A DNA stretch of 64,000 nucleotides from Skeletonema tropicum (lineage: Eukaryota > Bacillariophyta > Thalassiosirophyceae > Thalassiosirales > Thalassiosiraceae): contig CM074147.1 in NCBI GenBank assembly GCA_037178625.1, forward strand, positions 310,001-374,000, given 5' to 3'. This document shows, piece by piece, positions 21,880 to 34,760 of this stretch. The first letter of the stretch is position 1. Each line of letters starts with the position of its first letter. The notes under the pieces were generated by a model, which was not told the DNA's origin, ran no database searches, and worked only from the letters and a program-made list of their open reading frames with translations. The translations under genes and the position numbers were made by a program.

Positions 21880-22275
21880 TTCTTCACTCCTCATTATATG
21901 TCCCTCATCCTTTGGTCCGAGTTTGCTGCCGCCACTGCCATTCTCTTTTGGTTGTTCATCCAACCAATGCACTCATTGTAGTGTGTGGGTTTTTCGGCAT
22001 CGGTTGTCTAGATAGTTTTAAGCGCCCCCCTTCGACCAAACGGGGTATCTAACAAAACATCTTCGATGATCCCGTCTTGCTCAAGAGGGGTGTGGGTTTC
22101 GCATCGAGATTTAAACCCACACATTCTTGGCACCCGACCCATCACAGTCTCTCTGTTGTTGTCTGGAAGGTTGCATCGGGCCGACTCACTGTATCCCTTG
22201 AGGCAGAGAAGGACAGAGGCGATGACGAGCAAGAACCAAGGTCCAGAGTGCTCGCACTTGAGAGCAATATTCCTA
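21880..22275 (-). repeat. Dispersed repeat, inverted partner of 8745-9100
   Basis: Reverse-complement copy of the 8745-9100 repeat, with small insertions. No coding capacity of its own is recognised. Confidence 0.7.
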
Positions 22276-22490
22276 CGCGCTACGGCAGCATGGGCCCAAT
22301 GTTCTGCAGGTTCCTTTTCGGTGACGACCCACTCAGCTGCTTTCCACTCCAATCGACCTCAGGACAATTGATGTGTACCTATCTAACTCAATCCCGAGAT
22401 TTGGGAGTTGGGCGGGAGCATCTCAAGTCTCAATTTCGTTTCACCATCAAAAGACGCGAAAGGGCGGGCGGCGCGATTCTTCTTCAGAGT
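22267..22490 (+). repeat. Direct repeat, copy 2 of 2
   Basis: Partner of 21635-21860. From here to about 23150 I see no gene, only short unsupported frames. Confidence 0.6.
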
Positions 22491-23165
22491 TCAGATTATC
22501 CCCTGTCAAAGGCAGTAACCCCTCCAGAGGGGTTATTTCCTTTGAAGAGGGGTTATTTGAGAAGCGAAGGTCCGTTGATGAAAATGCAAAGCAACAACCG
22601 TTCGGTCGTTCTTTCAAAATGTGGTACAAACTGAGTTCTAAAGAAGCTCACAGAACGAAATTTCGTAAATTACACGTCACTCACAAGTCACAATAAAGCC
22701 TAGAAGACAAATTACGTTCTCGTTAATCGTGAATTAGAAGGAGTATTTTGTATTTATGCAGCTAGCTTGAACTTTTAGAGAGAACCACCACCCGCCCACC
22801 ACCAAAAGAAGTTAGGCTTAAAGGCTTTTCAGTGTGTCTATGTTGGAGGCGGAGCCCACGCCTTGTGCCCGCGTCAGGCCCTCAACTGTACAAAATCGGG
22901 TATAAATGAGCTCAAAACACCCAAAAAGTACCCTTTTATCGACGAAAATCCCCATTATTCCCCTGTCAAGCCTCTCCTCAAACCATGGTATGTTGTTGGC
23001 ACGCCCGCGCGCCCGCTATCTCGGTTTGCCTGCAGTGAGGATGCAGCAACAGTCGGACTGTTTCTTCTCTCCCTCTATGTATCGTACCACTGGCTGTCCT
23101 CGATACAACATTGTCTCAAAATCCAGTGCCAAGTGCCATTGCCACACATTATTATTGCGTATCGT

Positions 23166-26100
23166 ATGCACATAGATAGCACAATGGCAGCAACGAATGA
23201 GCAGGTAGCATCATCAGCTGCAGCAACAGCTGATGATCCCGGTGGTGCCGATGCTGTTCCTCTCAGCACCTGGTTGAGGGAGGACAAAAATAATAATTTT
23301 GATAGGAGCAACAAAGATTCAATTATTCGTAGAACCACCGTTGCCTATGGAATCGTCGAGCTGCTCAAGTGTTCCAAGTCAAAAAAGTTGGACAATGAAG
23401 AAATACGGATTGATAATTTTGTCGTCACTGTTTCGAAAACGCCATCTCGATCATGGGACGATGTAAAGGGCGTCGGAATGATATCGTCCGGTATGTCACT
23501 CATAATCGAGGAACCATCCTTTTTAAGCGCCTTGCTAGAAGATGCAGACAGCAGTGACCGAATAGTAGGGCGATGTTTAGAGGTAGAAGTGACATCGGCA
23601 CGACCGCCGCAAGAAAATGTAGTGGTTCCTACTGAAGCGAAGAGTGCACTAATCAATAATGGCGGTCATCAGAGCGATTATTTGACTGGCATTGATGTTC
23701 TAGCTGCAGTAGCAGAAGAAAGCAACTACTGCCATTTATTTGCACGGATATTATATGAGCTTTTCGCCTGTGAGCCATTTTCCGATGATGCTCTCGCAGC
23801 CGATCAAGGGCCTCCTCAGAAGAGGACAAAATTCCAACACGATAAGGGGGGCTTTGATAAGGCCGAAATACCATTTCAAATACCATGCATTGTCCGCATG
23901 CAAGATTTGGGGATACCCGCATCAATTTGCCTAATGACGCAGAATCTGCTCGAGTGTGCTTTGAGGGTGGATGGTCGTCAACCAGATGATGCATACGAGT
24001 CATTAGGAGTTGTAAGCGAAGATTTACATCTATTGCTGCTTGATCCAGACCGCTTCCTGTTTGACAGTCAAAATCAAGACACTGATGACGTGCAACTGCT
24101 CTACAGAACAGATAAGCTGTATGGGAGAGATAAAGAAGAGGCCCTCATAGCTAACGCCTTCTGCCGAGTATCGCGGGGAAAGAGCAAAGAGAAAGAGGAA
24201 AGAGCGAGGCATTTTTCATCGGCGGATTCTCTGGATCAGGGAAAAGTATGCTGGTGGATAGTCTGAGGGACAAAGTGAATGCCTTAGGGGGGTATGTGAT
24301 CAAACACAAGTTTGACCCCATGCCTCGAGAGAAGCCGCTATCCGGTGTTATATCAGCATTTAATCAATTGCGTCTGATGATAAAAGGTAGGGCTAGACCT
24401 GCAATTGCGCAAAAGCTTAGGAATGAATTTGGAGTTAATTTCAGCCTGCTAATGAAACTGCTGCCCAATGTGAGTGTGCTGTTTCCTGAGTTTGTTGGCT
24501 CGGCGGTAGCGGATGTTGGCGATTCAATGGATGCCCGCAGTGTTTGTTTCACGCTTCTACGTTTTATCAGATTGGTATCAAGCCCTAATCGTCCAGTCAT
24601 GGTGAGTGAAGATTTTGCATTGGATTATTCTCCTACATCAAAAATTATGTGAAAGTGGACTAACTTGTTTTCTTGTGATGTAGCTCTTTTTGGACGACAT
24701 GCAGTGGGCTGACAGCACTGCTCTCGCTGTGATTCACGCCATCCTTTCTGATAAGATGGGCACTTGCATATTCTTTGTAGGCACCTACAGAGACAATGAA
24801 GTTCAAGTAGATCATGACATTTTTGACTTAATCGAGAGACTGGAGATTAGTAATGTGCGAACAACGAAAGTGCGACTGGCTGGATTGAACCGACAGGATC
24901 TCAACACAATGATATCTGATGCGTTGTGCCTATATCCACGTATCTGCAAATCTTTAACGGATATTGTCTGCCAAAAGACTAAAGGCAATCCATTCTTTAT
25001 GTTGGAGTTTGTTCAATCTTTAAAGTCTCGTGGATTGTTGCGTTACAACTTGCATCAGAAGCTGTGGGTGTGGAACGAGGATGTCATACGTGGAGAGGAT
25101 ATCACGGATAATGTTCTACATCTCCTTTCTTCCAAGATGAATGTATTGCCCGACAATGTGCAAACGTTGCTGACTGTGATGGCTTGCTTCGGATCAAGCA
25201 CGAATGAGTCAGTGATTGGCTACTTAAGTGAGTCAACGCAGTATACTGATATTCGAGATGGATTGGCAGATGCGCTCAGCGATGGCTTCATTAAAGAGGA
25301 TGGAGAAGGACACTTACAGTTTGTGCATGATAAGATTCGCGAGGCAGCATACAATCTCATTCCTGACAGTGACAAGAAGCAGGTATGTTATGATGTGTGT
25401 CTTCCTCTTGACGTCGTGTTCAACTTATTACTTGTCAGCTGAAGTCTCATTCCTTTGCTGCTATTTGTTATTTTAGTTCCACTACAACCTGGGCAAAGTA
25501 TTACAGCATACTTGTGATGGTAAGGATGTAGGGGACACAATATTCCACATCGCTAACCAGATCAATCATGGACAAGAGTGGATATTGAGCGATAAAGATT
25601 ATAGCATTGCCGTTGCTGAGCTGAATATGAAGGCTGGGAAGAAGGCAATCGATCGGTGCGACCACAAGACAGCATATTCGTACTTTGGAGCCGCTATATC
25701 TTTACTTCCAAAGGATCATTGGGAAAGCAACTACGACTTGAGTCTCAGTCTTAACTTTTTGGCATCAAGTGCAGCTAACTCAACTTGTCAATATGACGAA
25801 GCCGAACAAATTTTACGAAGAACACTGGGCATGGCTAGATGCTTAGATGATCAGCTGCCTTCATACCTTTTGCTGACTCAAAGTAAGTCCCATGGGCAGG
25901 TGCCCTGCTTCTTGATTTTCCCATCTTTCGTCTTAACCTAATATTGCTGCGTGCTCCTAGTTCTCCAAGCACAGGGCAAAGTAAACGATGTGTACAAGAC
26001 ATGTTCTGCTATTCTGACAGAGCTTGGAGAAACCATCCCAGAGTCATATACTTTTGCTATGGCTTCAAGACAAATGATAGCAACACTTGATGCTTACGAA

Positions 26101-27529
26101 AAAGTCGGTGACAATTGGATCAAGGGAGAGAAGACATTCGACAAAACTTTGTACAAAACCTTACAATTCTATAATGTGATCGCACTCGCATCCTATTTTT
26201 GCAAGTCATACAGCATGGTCATCTACTTCACTTGCAAGGCAGTACAGCTAAGCTTACAGAGGGGTCTCTGCGAGCACACCGCATCAGCTCTGATACAGTT
26301 CACCTCAGTCGTGACAAAGGAAGACAATGCTGAATTGTGCTAGTAAGTCAAGTGTTCTTACTAATTTCTGCGGTTCATGTACGACCATTTCTCAGTCTCT
26401 AAATGACTCCTTTTCTACTTCCCAATCCACAGCCGTATTGCAAAGAATGCTATGTCCTTGCAGGAGAGATTTGACGTAGCAGCACTGATACCTGAACTCT
26501 ACTTCAATTTCTATGGTAGGATTGCCTGGCGTTTCGAATCTTTCCAAGCGGGGATAGACAACCTTCGTCAGGGCTTTGAAGCAGGCTTGTCCTGTGGACA
26601 CGCTGATATGGGACTACATTGTGCGATCCAGGTCATTAAGAATACAATCTACAGCGGTGCGAATTTGAATTCAATAATGAAAGAGATTGATTATTACCTC
26701 CACATCTTGGAAACATACAAGAGCGAGGTGACAAGGAATTTTTTGCTCATCTTTCGTGAGACTGTGTCTACGCTGATCGACAATGGGCAGGCCACTAGTA
26801 TCGATGCTACTCCTTGTGTTGGTGACCTCGATGACCAGAAGAACAAATTGCGTGATTCAGTGCTTCATCACTCAGCAATCAGATGCTTCTGGTTAGGCCA
26901 TAGCGAGAGATGTTGGTATTACAGTGAGAAATGTATGAGATGTATGAATCCATTTGACCAAGGAGGGCATATCACTGCGTACATGGCTAAATTCTTTTTC
27001 GGTAAGCTCCAACTTTGAGCCATAATTTTTTATGGCGACGAAATGTACAAATTTATCTCAACCCTTTTCTTCTTCTCATTTACTTGTTCTGATTCTGTGG
27101 TCAGGGCTTAACGCGTTGGATATATCACGGAAGAATAAGCATGTCAACAGAACCAACGAAGTCATTCGCGTAGCTATTGCAACAATGAAAAGTGCCGCTG
27201 CCAACTCGGATTGGAACTTTACCAACAAGCTTCGTCTCTTGGAGGCCGAGAAGCAATCCTTACAGGAACAACATTGGCAAGCCATTGACTTGTATGATGC
27301 TTCTATCACATCCGCGAAAAGATCAGGATTCATCCACGAGCAGGGATTGGCATGTGAAAAAGCTGGGCTCTATTTCATGAGGGCACAAAACAAAGAAAAG
27401 GCGTTGGAGTACTTTCAGCAGGCTGGTGAGTGTTATCAAGAATGGGGCTCAAGTATGAAAGTGGCTTTCATACAGAAGGAGTTGGATAGTATCAATCCCA
27501 ACATAATCAAAACATATGGCAACAACTAA
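23166..27529 (+). CDS. Kinase-like / AAA ATPase / helical-repeat protein, one frame break
   Basis: Exons 23166-24601, 24684-25382, 25477-25882, 25961-26342, 26433-27001 and 27105-27529 join in frame at every GT..AG border. The start is ATG 23166 or 23184. The first 330 residues resemble a degenerate protein-kinase-like region (FARILYELFACEPF) and lead to YGRDKEEALIANAF, the usual entry to an AAA_16-type ATPase. Walker A is GGFSGSGKS and Walker B is LFLDDMQWAD. The rest is helical repeats ending ECYQEWGSSMK. Coding sense shifts once inside exon 1, between about 24168 and 24205. Removing a 35-base GTATCG..AAG piece would restore it, but so would a one-base indel. Proteins of this plan may act as large signalling or scaffold NTPases; no output domain follows. 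Confidence 0.7.
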
Positions 27530-28039
27530 AAGCTAAAACTTTTATCTATTACTATCTGACCATGTTGCAATGGAAGTTTCAGACCTTTCGTACCATATGG
27601 ATAGTGTCAGCTAGGTTTGTGTCTTTTTTCGTCACTCATACCTTTCTTGATTCATCTTCTCTCGGATAGAGCGAGCGATCCTGTAAAAATAATAGCGACT
27701 GGATTGTGCTGCTGGTTGCTGAGGCTACTAGAGTATAGTCTATATATGATAGAAGTTGCGAAAGGAGATACAGTTATCCTTCGTGCTCATTCAATGTGGC
27801 AATGTTGTTACTTTTTGGTGCCGGTATCTTCTCAGTGCAGTGCTGAAAGTAACGAGGTGGATGATCATGACTATTCAAATAACATTGTCCCTCACTGCCA
27901 CTCCCGATAATCGAAGAGGTGCCTCATCTGGATTACTACGGCAGCCTCGCAACCACGCAAGTTGTTTCTCCAACAGCATTATCCTCATATCACGGACTTG
28001 ACATGCTTCTCGACAACATGACAAAATATCTTTCTTTTC
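27530..28039. other. Intergenic between convergent genes
   Basis: This is the 3' flank of the NTPase gene and of the convergent small gene at 28040. No gene is seen. Confidence 0.5.
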
Positions 28040-28381
28040 TTATTCAAGTTGTTCACATCGACTTTTGAAGGCAATCACATCCTCGAGAATTGAATGATAT
28101 TCAGATAGTTGATCTTGCAAGAGGATCATCTTCTTTTTCATATCTGATCGCATGAACTGTTGCAATCCGCTTTGTAACGTGACTAACTCATCTGCCGTAA
28201 GTTCCTTCGCCCTACTTTCCTCTGGATGCAGCTTGGGGAACGATTCTTCAAGCAAATCATCGCGAATCTTGGGTGGGAGTGAGAGAGATCGTGCGGCGCG
28301 ACAAATGACTTGGTCTTCATCTTCAGCGAATGCATAATCGGAAGAGCAAGTGCTTTCTTTTCCTCCAACTTCCATTTCCAT
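28040..28381 (-). CDS. Small hypothetical helical protein
   Basis: This is a 113-codon frame with an ATG start, convergent with the NTPase gene. The composition is acidic and almost entirely helical. The C-terminal half (LQQFMRSDMKKKMILLQDQL...) looks like a short coiled coil. Length and character would suit a subunit of a coiled-coil complex, but I recognise no family. Confidence 0.5.
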   Translation of the reverse strand: MEMEVGGKESTCSSDYAFAEDEDQVICRAARSLSLPPKIRDDLLEESFPKLHPEESRAKELTADELVTLQSGLQQFMRSDMKKKMILLQDQLSEYHSILEDVIAFKSRCEQLE

Positions 28382-28650
28382 TTATTGCTTAAGGTCGAAC
28401 ACAAGTAAATAAACGCTAATAAAAGTTGGCCGTTTGTTAGGCAAAATGGGCTGGTAGGTCTACAATAGGAATTGGTATATCCTCATGCGAACTCAAAAAC
28501 GGCCGTTTTAAGTCACGCACCACCTCGCCCAACGACTTCGGACTGCACTGTCTCACACTTTTTCACCGCGATAAACGGCCAAATACACAACCACAGCACA
28601 ACCACCATGATGCCATTGTGGACTGCCTAGTAGTGCAAAATCGACACTGT

Positions 28651-28723
28651 ACCATAGGGTACTTTTGAAGTTGGAGGCGGAGGAGCCAATTTGTAGATCC
28701 CCTTTGAAAAAGTACCCTATGGT
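28651..28723. repeat. Short inverted repeat, 16-bp perfect arms
   Basis: The arms ACCATAGGGTACTTTT (28651-28666) and its complement (28708-28723) flank a 41-bp purine-rich loop. It may be a tiny foldback element or a hairpin upstream of the small minus-strand gene. Confidence 0.7.
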
Positions 28724-29818
28724 TCGACAAATCCTAGGAGAAACTATTTTTCCCCGCGACGTAACGGAAATTTGTTGATGCAACTGATGCTGTGGACTAC
28801 TGCCTTAGGTAATCATCATTACCACCATTTACGATGCTACCACGACGCAACAATCGATACTATACATCCATAGGGAGGCATCAGTGTCTTGGTAGCTGCT
28901 GCTTCGCCCGATTACGTCGTCCGGAACGTCGGTTACTTGATGCCAACAAAATTCAAATAATTTTTTATATCAACGCTACTGCGCAGGAAAGAGGGGCAAT
29001 AAACCATTTCCAAAGGTAACCAACCCGATCCCTCGACTCCAATATCATTATAGACGACGGCTTGGCACTCTGGAGCGGAAGGAAAGGCTGTACAACGTTG
29101 CCTACGCGGTGCAAAAATATACACAAATTGTAGTTTCCGTCGAAAACAACAATCAACTGACAATTTAATGAAAACGTCGTGGATATCGATTAAAGAAGCA
29201 TTGATATATCATTATTATGATAGTATACACCATGGGAGCAACATTAATAATGTTTGTTGAGGGGAACAGCATATTTATCAAGTATTACTTATTTAATAAC
29301 ACAGTATATCTGATATTAAACTCTACCATGATGCACCACCAACACATTGAAGTCTTCTGTTGTGGTTATATGATCGTATGGTACAAGGATAACCACTCAT
29401 TTGTTATTATTGGTTCTTTACAAAGTTGATTATTGCATACACTCTGGGTAGAAAAATAGATTGCCTCTCACTGATGAAATGTGCTTCATCATGTACAAGT
29501 TGATGTTTGTGAACAGTTTAGGTAGCAAAAGACGTCCCCCAAGTAATATATATCAATTAAATGCGAGGAAACCCTCTCTTTTCTTGTGTATCACCACGTA
29601 AACGTCCGTGGGAGGGGTGAAGGGAGGTAGAAGTTGTGGATTTTATGCCGTCGATGGCGACGTTAATTTCTTCATTTTCGATCAACCAACTGAGTATTGC
29701 TGTCGTTTCCACATAGATTATGATGTAAAAGATTGGATAAGCTGAGTATCATAGGTTTATTTATCAGATGTGCAAAACTGTGGCCATAGGAGTGGAGGAC
29801 ATCATGGTGAGGGTGTAA
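28724..29818. other. Intergenic, nothing recognised
   Basis: AT-rich sequence with only short unsupported frames. It ends at the target duplication of the transposon that begins at 29827. Confidence 0.5.
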
Positions 29819-29826
29819 AAGATGAC
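29819..29826. repeat. 8-bp target-site duplication, left
   Basis: AAGATGAC, identical to 34364-34371, directly abutting the terminal inverted repeat. Confidence 0.9.
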
Positions 29827-29841
29827 AGGAGGGGTGGCCTC
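29827..29841. repeat. Left terminal inverted repeat
   Basis: AGGAGGGGTGGCCTC, the exact reverse complement of 34349-34363. Confidence 0.9.
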
Positions 29842-30011
29842 AACCTGTCCGCGAAATCGTTACATGTGTAACTGCTGGCTTCCTCGCTGATGACGTAGGA
29901 ATTTAATTCCTACGTAAACTTGTACTAGGATCTGTAACATCGGGTTACATGGGTAGGGAGGCTGAACCTCTACGAAAAGTCTAACATGAAATAACCCCAT
30001 TATTAATGAAC

Positions 30012-33000
30012 TCAACCAATTACATGCAACTTTCCAACTACATCGAGAATCAAATTCTCTCCAATACGCTTTGCAACCTCTTCCTTGTTGTAATCTGCAT
30101 CATATAATTCGACATCTTCATACTCACCAACTTCATTCTTCCGGAGCATTCGAATGTCTACCTTGTATGGCTTTGCTTCTTTCCCCCACTTCTTACTAGA
30201 CGATTGACTTATCATCCACTTGTTGTAATGTTTATCATGAATCACCATGACACGAAATGGTCGTTGCACCGTAGTAGCGTTTGCTCCATTTCCAATCTTC
30301 ACGTTTGCAATAATAACAACATCCCTCTCGATGAGAATATCCTCAGCAACTACTTCACCATCTTCATTTGATTTAATACGTTCGGGCGGAGAAGCTATCC
30401 AACGCTGCACCAATGATTTCACTTTCCTTTCTTTGCTTGTAGAACCCATAACATGTTCTGTGCAAGCAAGGCTTGCACTTGCAGTCAGTACACAATCCTG
30501 CAACTCTTCTATTGAAGTGGAAACAATCATACTGCGGAAGCTCGACATCAACTTTTCTGCGTGGCTCTTTGAACCTGCGATTGTAGAAGTGAAGGGCGTT
30601 TGATCCTCAGCTGTCAATTCATCATCACCCCCCAGTACAATAATATCATTATCATCCTTTCCCTTCTTCCCACTGTCATTAGCCTTCGTCATTTCTTCAC
30701 CGAAGCGCTTAATGCGATCTTCTATCAGCTCAGCAAAATCATCCTTACCTTCATCATTGTCGTCATCTTGCATCGCTCCAGCCGAATTGTCAGCATTCCC
30801 CTGAACATCTTCGTAAGTAAATGTGCGGGGAAGGTAGCGGATTAGTTCATCTCTCAGATCAATACGGGAAGAGAATGATCTACAGAAGGGTGATATTTCA
30901 TTGTTTAATACACCAAGTACATCAAACAACTTCCTCATGTATTTGGATGAGAATGTAATAATTTTCGACACAGTTTCCCACATCTGCTGCGCAACATAAT
31001 CACCATCATCCGAAATAATAACAGTCCCCCTCATCATCGTATCATGACTGGGCGCTAGAGTTGCCTCAAAGAAGTTTTTCCACGTGGCTTGGTATCCCTT
31101 CTGTGGGTCTCGGGATGGTCGGAAGAGGTGCTTGTACATTTGCTTCATGCGGCGGTTTAATTTTTCAGCAAGCTGCGCAAATTCCAACACAGTGAACTCT
31201 CGAATCATTTGACGAAGTTGCCCGAACATATGCTCAGCGGCTTCACTTGTGGTGAACCTCGGCTTGGGGACATCATCTCTCAACACAAGAAACATTAATG
31301 AGATAACCTCTACTACAACATTTCGTTTCGTGATCATAGATACACCATTAATTGTTGTAAGCCATATCATAGAACACCACAAGTACTGAGCTCGATGTAG
31401 CGCAGGAATTTCACCGTCAAGTGCATGGAGATGCAGGCGAAGGAAGAAGAGTGTCATAGCCAATACAACTTTATCTCCATCACATGTTGATCCAAACCGC
31501 GGTTCAGCCATAAAGATCTTGCGAATGCTATCATCAGAGTAAAGCTTCAGGACAAGATGATCGGATGCAAAGTCGGGCGGTCGAAGTAACTCCATGGAGA
31601 CGTTGCCCAGTTTAAGAAGACCAGCATCAATGGTAAACTTGCCCATTGTAGCGCAAACTACATCGCCACCAGCAGTAACTTGATGACGCCAAGACTTGCA
31701 GTTATGCTTGGCATCTGTGGCGCCAGTGTGGTTTTGTTTGCAGGAGAGGAACTCACAAATAGCAAGCCACACGTGCCTGCTCTCACAAGATACGCCATCA
31801 ACAGTAAAGTTCAGAAAATGACGAGAGGGAATGCCCAAGGAATTCAGACCAGATGCTGTCGCAACCTCCATTGCCTTGACAAACTCATTCGATTCATTAT
31901 TTGATTGCGGCCGTGCAGCAACAATTTCTGATTTCGCCACTCCTTTGGGAGCATTCTGGAACGTCAGAACACAAACCTTCACTTCGGTGGCTTTCGGAAT
32001 TTTATCACTATCCAACATTGCTTTCACATCATCTTTTGACATCCCTACGATAGGAATGATGTGCTGTGGATATTCCCCTCCCAAAATAGCACCATACCCA
32101 TAGCTCACTTCCACGACCGTTGCAACCTTTGTCGCATCAATCGCAAGAGAAAAGGACTCACCCCTATTGCTTCCAATTTTCTCATCCGGTGAAAGACGTC
32201 TCTTGATTGCATCAACAATCCTCTTAACAACTAGTGCATCTTTCTCACCAGAATCACAAATACACGGCTCCCTTTCTTTGGCATTCAACTTCTTCATCCA
32301 GCGGGTACATGGCCCCCCAAGGTTTGCAGAGACCACTTGCGCGGCGGTTGGATCATATGTGTTAATGAAGCGAAAGAAGTTGACAACAATTTCTTCTGTG
32401 GCTGCATTGGACCCATACTTTTCCTTTGCAACGGCAGCTTTCATCAGAGCAACAATGATAGAGTTTCGAAAGGCTGGCTTCTTTTTGTACAGCTCTGCAG
32501 CATTTTTGAATAAGTCATCAACACCGGGGACAGAGTCTGGAGGAACGTACTCAAACGTCAATTGATCACTGCGGGGGGCAGTCTTGCTTCGTAACGAGCA
32601 CATGTAGTTGTAGTAGTCAACAAGATTCTTTGTCTCTTGCAGGAGCTGGAGTCCCCAGGAGTTGAACTGTGTATCACTAATTTTAGTGAACTTGATGGCA
32701 TCTTCCATGTCGATGACGGAAAGATTAGACCTTCGTCTCAGTTCAAGAGCCCTCGAGAGAGTAGTACGCCATTTATTCAAACAGGTGCCTGGATTGCTAC
32801 CACCTTTCTTCAGCCTTAATGTTTTGCAATCATTGCAAACCATTCCACCATCTTTACCCGGAAAGACTCCCCTCTTAGTGCACGACCTTGATACAATTGA
32901 TGGAGCGCCAGCGTAGACACCAACAATCCATCCCTGCGTTGGCAGTGGCCTGACGTAAGTCGCGTACAGTTTGACATGACTTGTCTTATCCCCATTTACT

Positions 33001-34102
33001 GAGTTGAATATTCCAGCACATGCTGATTTCCTGAAAAGAGACAACAAACAACAAATCATTAACTACAGATGCGTTGAAATAGTACACACAAAATAGCATG
33101 AGCAACTTACGCAGAATCCAAGACACCAGCAGCCTCCACATCAATTATGTCTGTGGTTGAATTGCGAGGTTTGACCTCTGGTTTCTTCTTCTTCTGTATT
33201 GGATAAAACTTCGTCATCGAACTACCAGTCTGTGTCTTGTTCTTCTTGCCCCTTTTCTTGTTCTCTCTCTTTTCACCTTCACGAGCTGCCACATGATTCA
33301 AGTGTCCTTGGGTGGTCAAGTGACCACCCGGCCCACTCCAATTATAAACATTGAATTTTGGTTTCATAGAAATGATGCCGTTTGTCCGTCCAGTGCCAAG
33401 ACAAAGAGCACATTCAATCCATTCGCCATTTTCATCGATTCTGCGGATATCTTCTCTGCATGCAATTTTATCGGGCCATGACGGAGGGGGTGTTGTGTCA
33501 GTGGCATCAACATTTTTCAGCGTGATTGTCCGTTCTTTGGATTTAGTGATGTTGCCAATGCCAATGCCATCCTCCTTTTTGTTAGACTTAGTAAGAGGTA
33601 CATCAGACTTGTTGCCGTCCGCTGCCGCCATGTTGGATTTTTTTTCGGGAACACCAGGAGGATGGAGGGAAGATACGGCAGATTCTGTTGGTTGACTTTC
33701 AGCGGCGGCAATCACTGTTGCTGGGGGGGCAGGCGGATCATTGACGAGAAGGGGGGAGGTAGATCTGGAGGTAGACGGCAGAGATTCGGAGGGTGCATTA
33801 TTGACGGAAGTTGTGTCATTAATATTATTCATAGTAGATGTTTTGACAAGACGCTGCGTTGCAGGGGACGACCCATTCTCCCCATGTCGCTCCGCCTGTA
33901 CCTCTTTGGACGAAACAGCATTCGACTCAATTTCATTATTGATGTTGTTTTGGGCAATGGAGGTGTTGCTGTGACTTTTTTGGTTGTCGACATATTTTGG
34001 ATTTACCTTCCTCAATCGTTTCGAGCCTACTTCTACTGTGTCCCCTCTCTCTTTACGCTGCTTGTCAGCCCATTCATCATACTTCATTTTGTTTGACGAC
34101 AT
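30012..34102 (-). CDS. Transposase, two exons, 1336 residues
   Basis: Exon 1 (34102-33111) and exon 2 (33030-30012) are separated by an 80-bp intron with GTAAGT donor and a pyrimidine-rich TTTTCAG acceptor. The join is exactly in frame (4011 nt). The first 220 residues are low-complexity. A BED-like finger follows (CALC at about 233, then GGHLTTQGHLNH). A second Cys cluster (VCNDCKTL) is in exon 2. RNase-H-like landmarks are SLAIDATKV (about 628), FTVDGVSC (about 743), DAKHNCKSWRHQ (about 774, like the DxxHxxKnxR block of P-type transposases) and TTSEAAEHMFGQLRQ (about 931). It would bind the element ends and catalyse excision and insertion. Superfamily assignment is inference; the gene shows no break. 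Confidence 0.8.
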
Positions 34103-34348
34103 ATTGTTGATGATCTATGTTGTCTATTTAATGTTCCATGGTGAATCTCTCTCTCATGGACACTATTATTTTTATTTGATGGTCGGTGGTGGTGGCTCGG
34201 GAAACTTGTCAGCCAAATCGTTACATGTGTAACTCTCAGATGTCTCGTGGCTGCCACACTATTAGCAAAAATGGTTACAGGAGTAACTGTCCGATGTCTC
34301 GTGGCTGACAACTTGGTTACTTAGCGGAATTAGTATGGTTCTACGTAC

Positions 34349-34363
34349 GAGGCCACCCCTCCT
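34349..34363. repeat. Right terminal inverted repeat
   Basis: Perfect inverted partner of 29827-29841, followed directly by AAGATGAC. Confidence 0.9.
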
Positions 34364-34371
34364 AAGATGAC
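34364..34371. repeat. 8-bp target-site duplication, right
   Basis: AAGATGAC, second copy. The next 260 bp, to the mariner-type element, hold nothing recognised. Confidence 0.9.
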
Positions 34372-34633
34372 ATTCGGAGCAAGGGTTCGGAGGGTGGATT
34401 TGAGTGGTACCGTTTAGCGAATTTGAGGTTACGATAGGAATCGTCCCTCTAGCTACGGCCAAAATAGCGATTTGTACGTAGGAATAGTAGTAAGAATTAC
34501 TTGTGTTCGACCTTAAGAGATTGAATGTAAAAGATATGCAGCGTAGCGCTGAAAAATGCCTCCAAAGAACGAAGGGCTGTAAAGGAAACAGACGAAACAG
34601 CTGCCAACTGTCAGCTTGAAGGGGATAACACTA

Positions 34634-34760
34634 CTACATTTTCCAGAACAAATGTTTTTGCCCGCGCGTGTGGCGTTTTCGTCACACTACCCGTCATTTA
34701 CGACCCCTTTTAGATCTATTAGTCATTTCTACGTAGGAATAGTACAAGCCCGTAGAAGCT
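34634..34760. repeat. Left TIR of the two-gene mariner-type element
   Basis: It runs from CTACATTTTCCAGAAC to about TAGTACAAGCCCGTAGAA. It matches 37374-37500 inverted, with a few mismatches. Confidence 0.85.

Larger units (their letters stand above)
29827..34363 (-). mobile_element. Complete 4.5-kb DNA transposon with 8-bp TSD
   Basis: The ends 29827-29841 and 34349-34363 are perfect 15-bp inverted repeats starting AGGAGGGGTGGCCTC. The 8-bp direct repeat AAGATGAC flanks both. Inside is one spliced, uninterrupted gene. Subterminal zones carry GTTACAnGnGTAAC palindromes: 29858-29871, about 34219-34232 and about 34272-34285, plus partial copies. These are probable transposase binding sites. 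An 8-bp duplication fits hAT or P-type elements, and the protein motifs do not decide between them. Intact ends, duplication and gene suggest recent and possibly autonomous activity. Confidence 0.9.
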
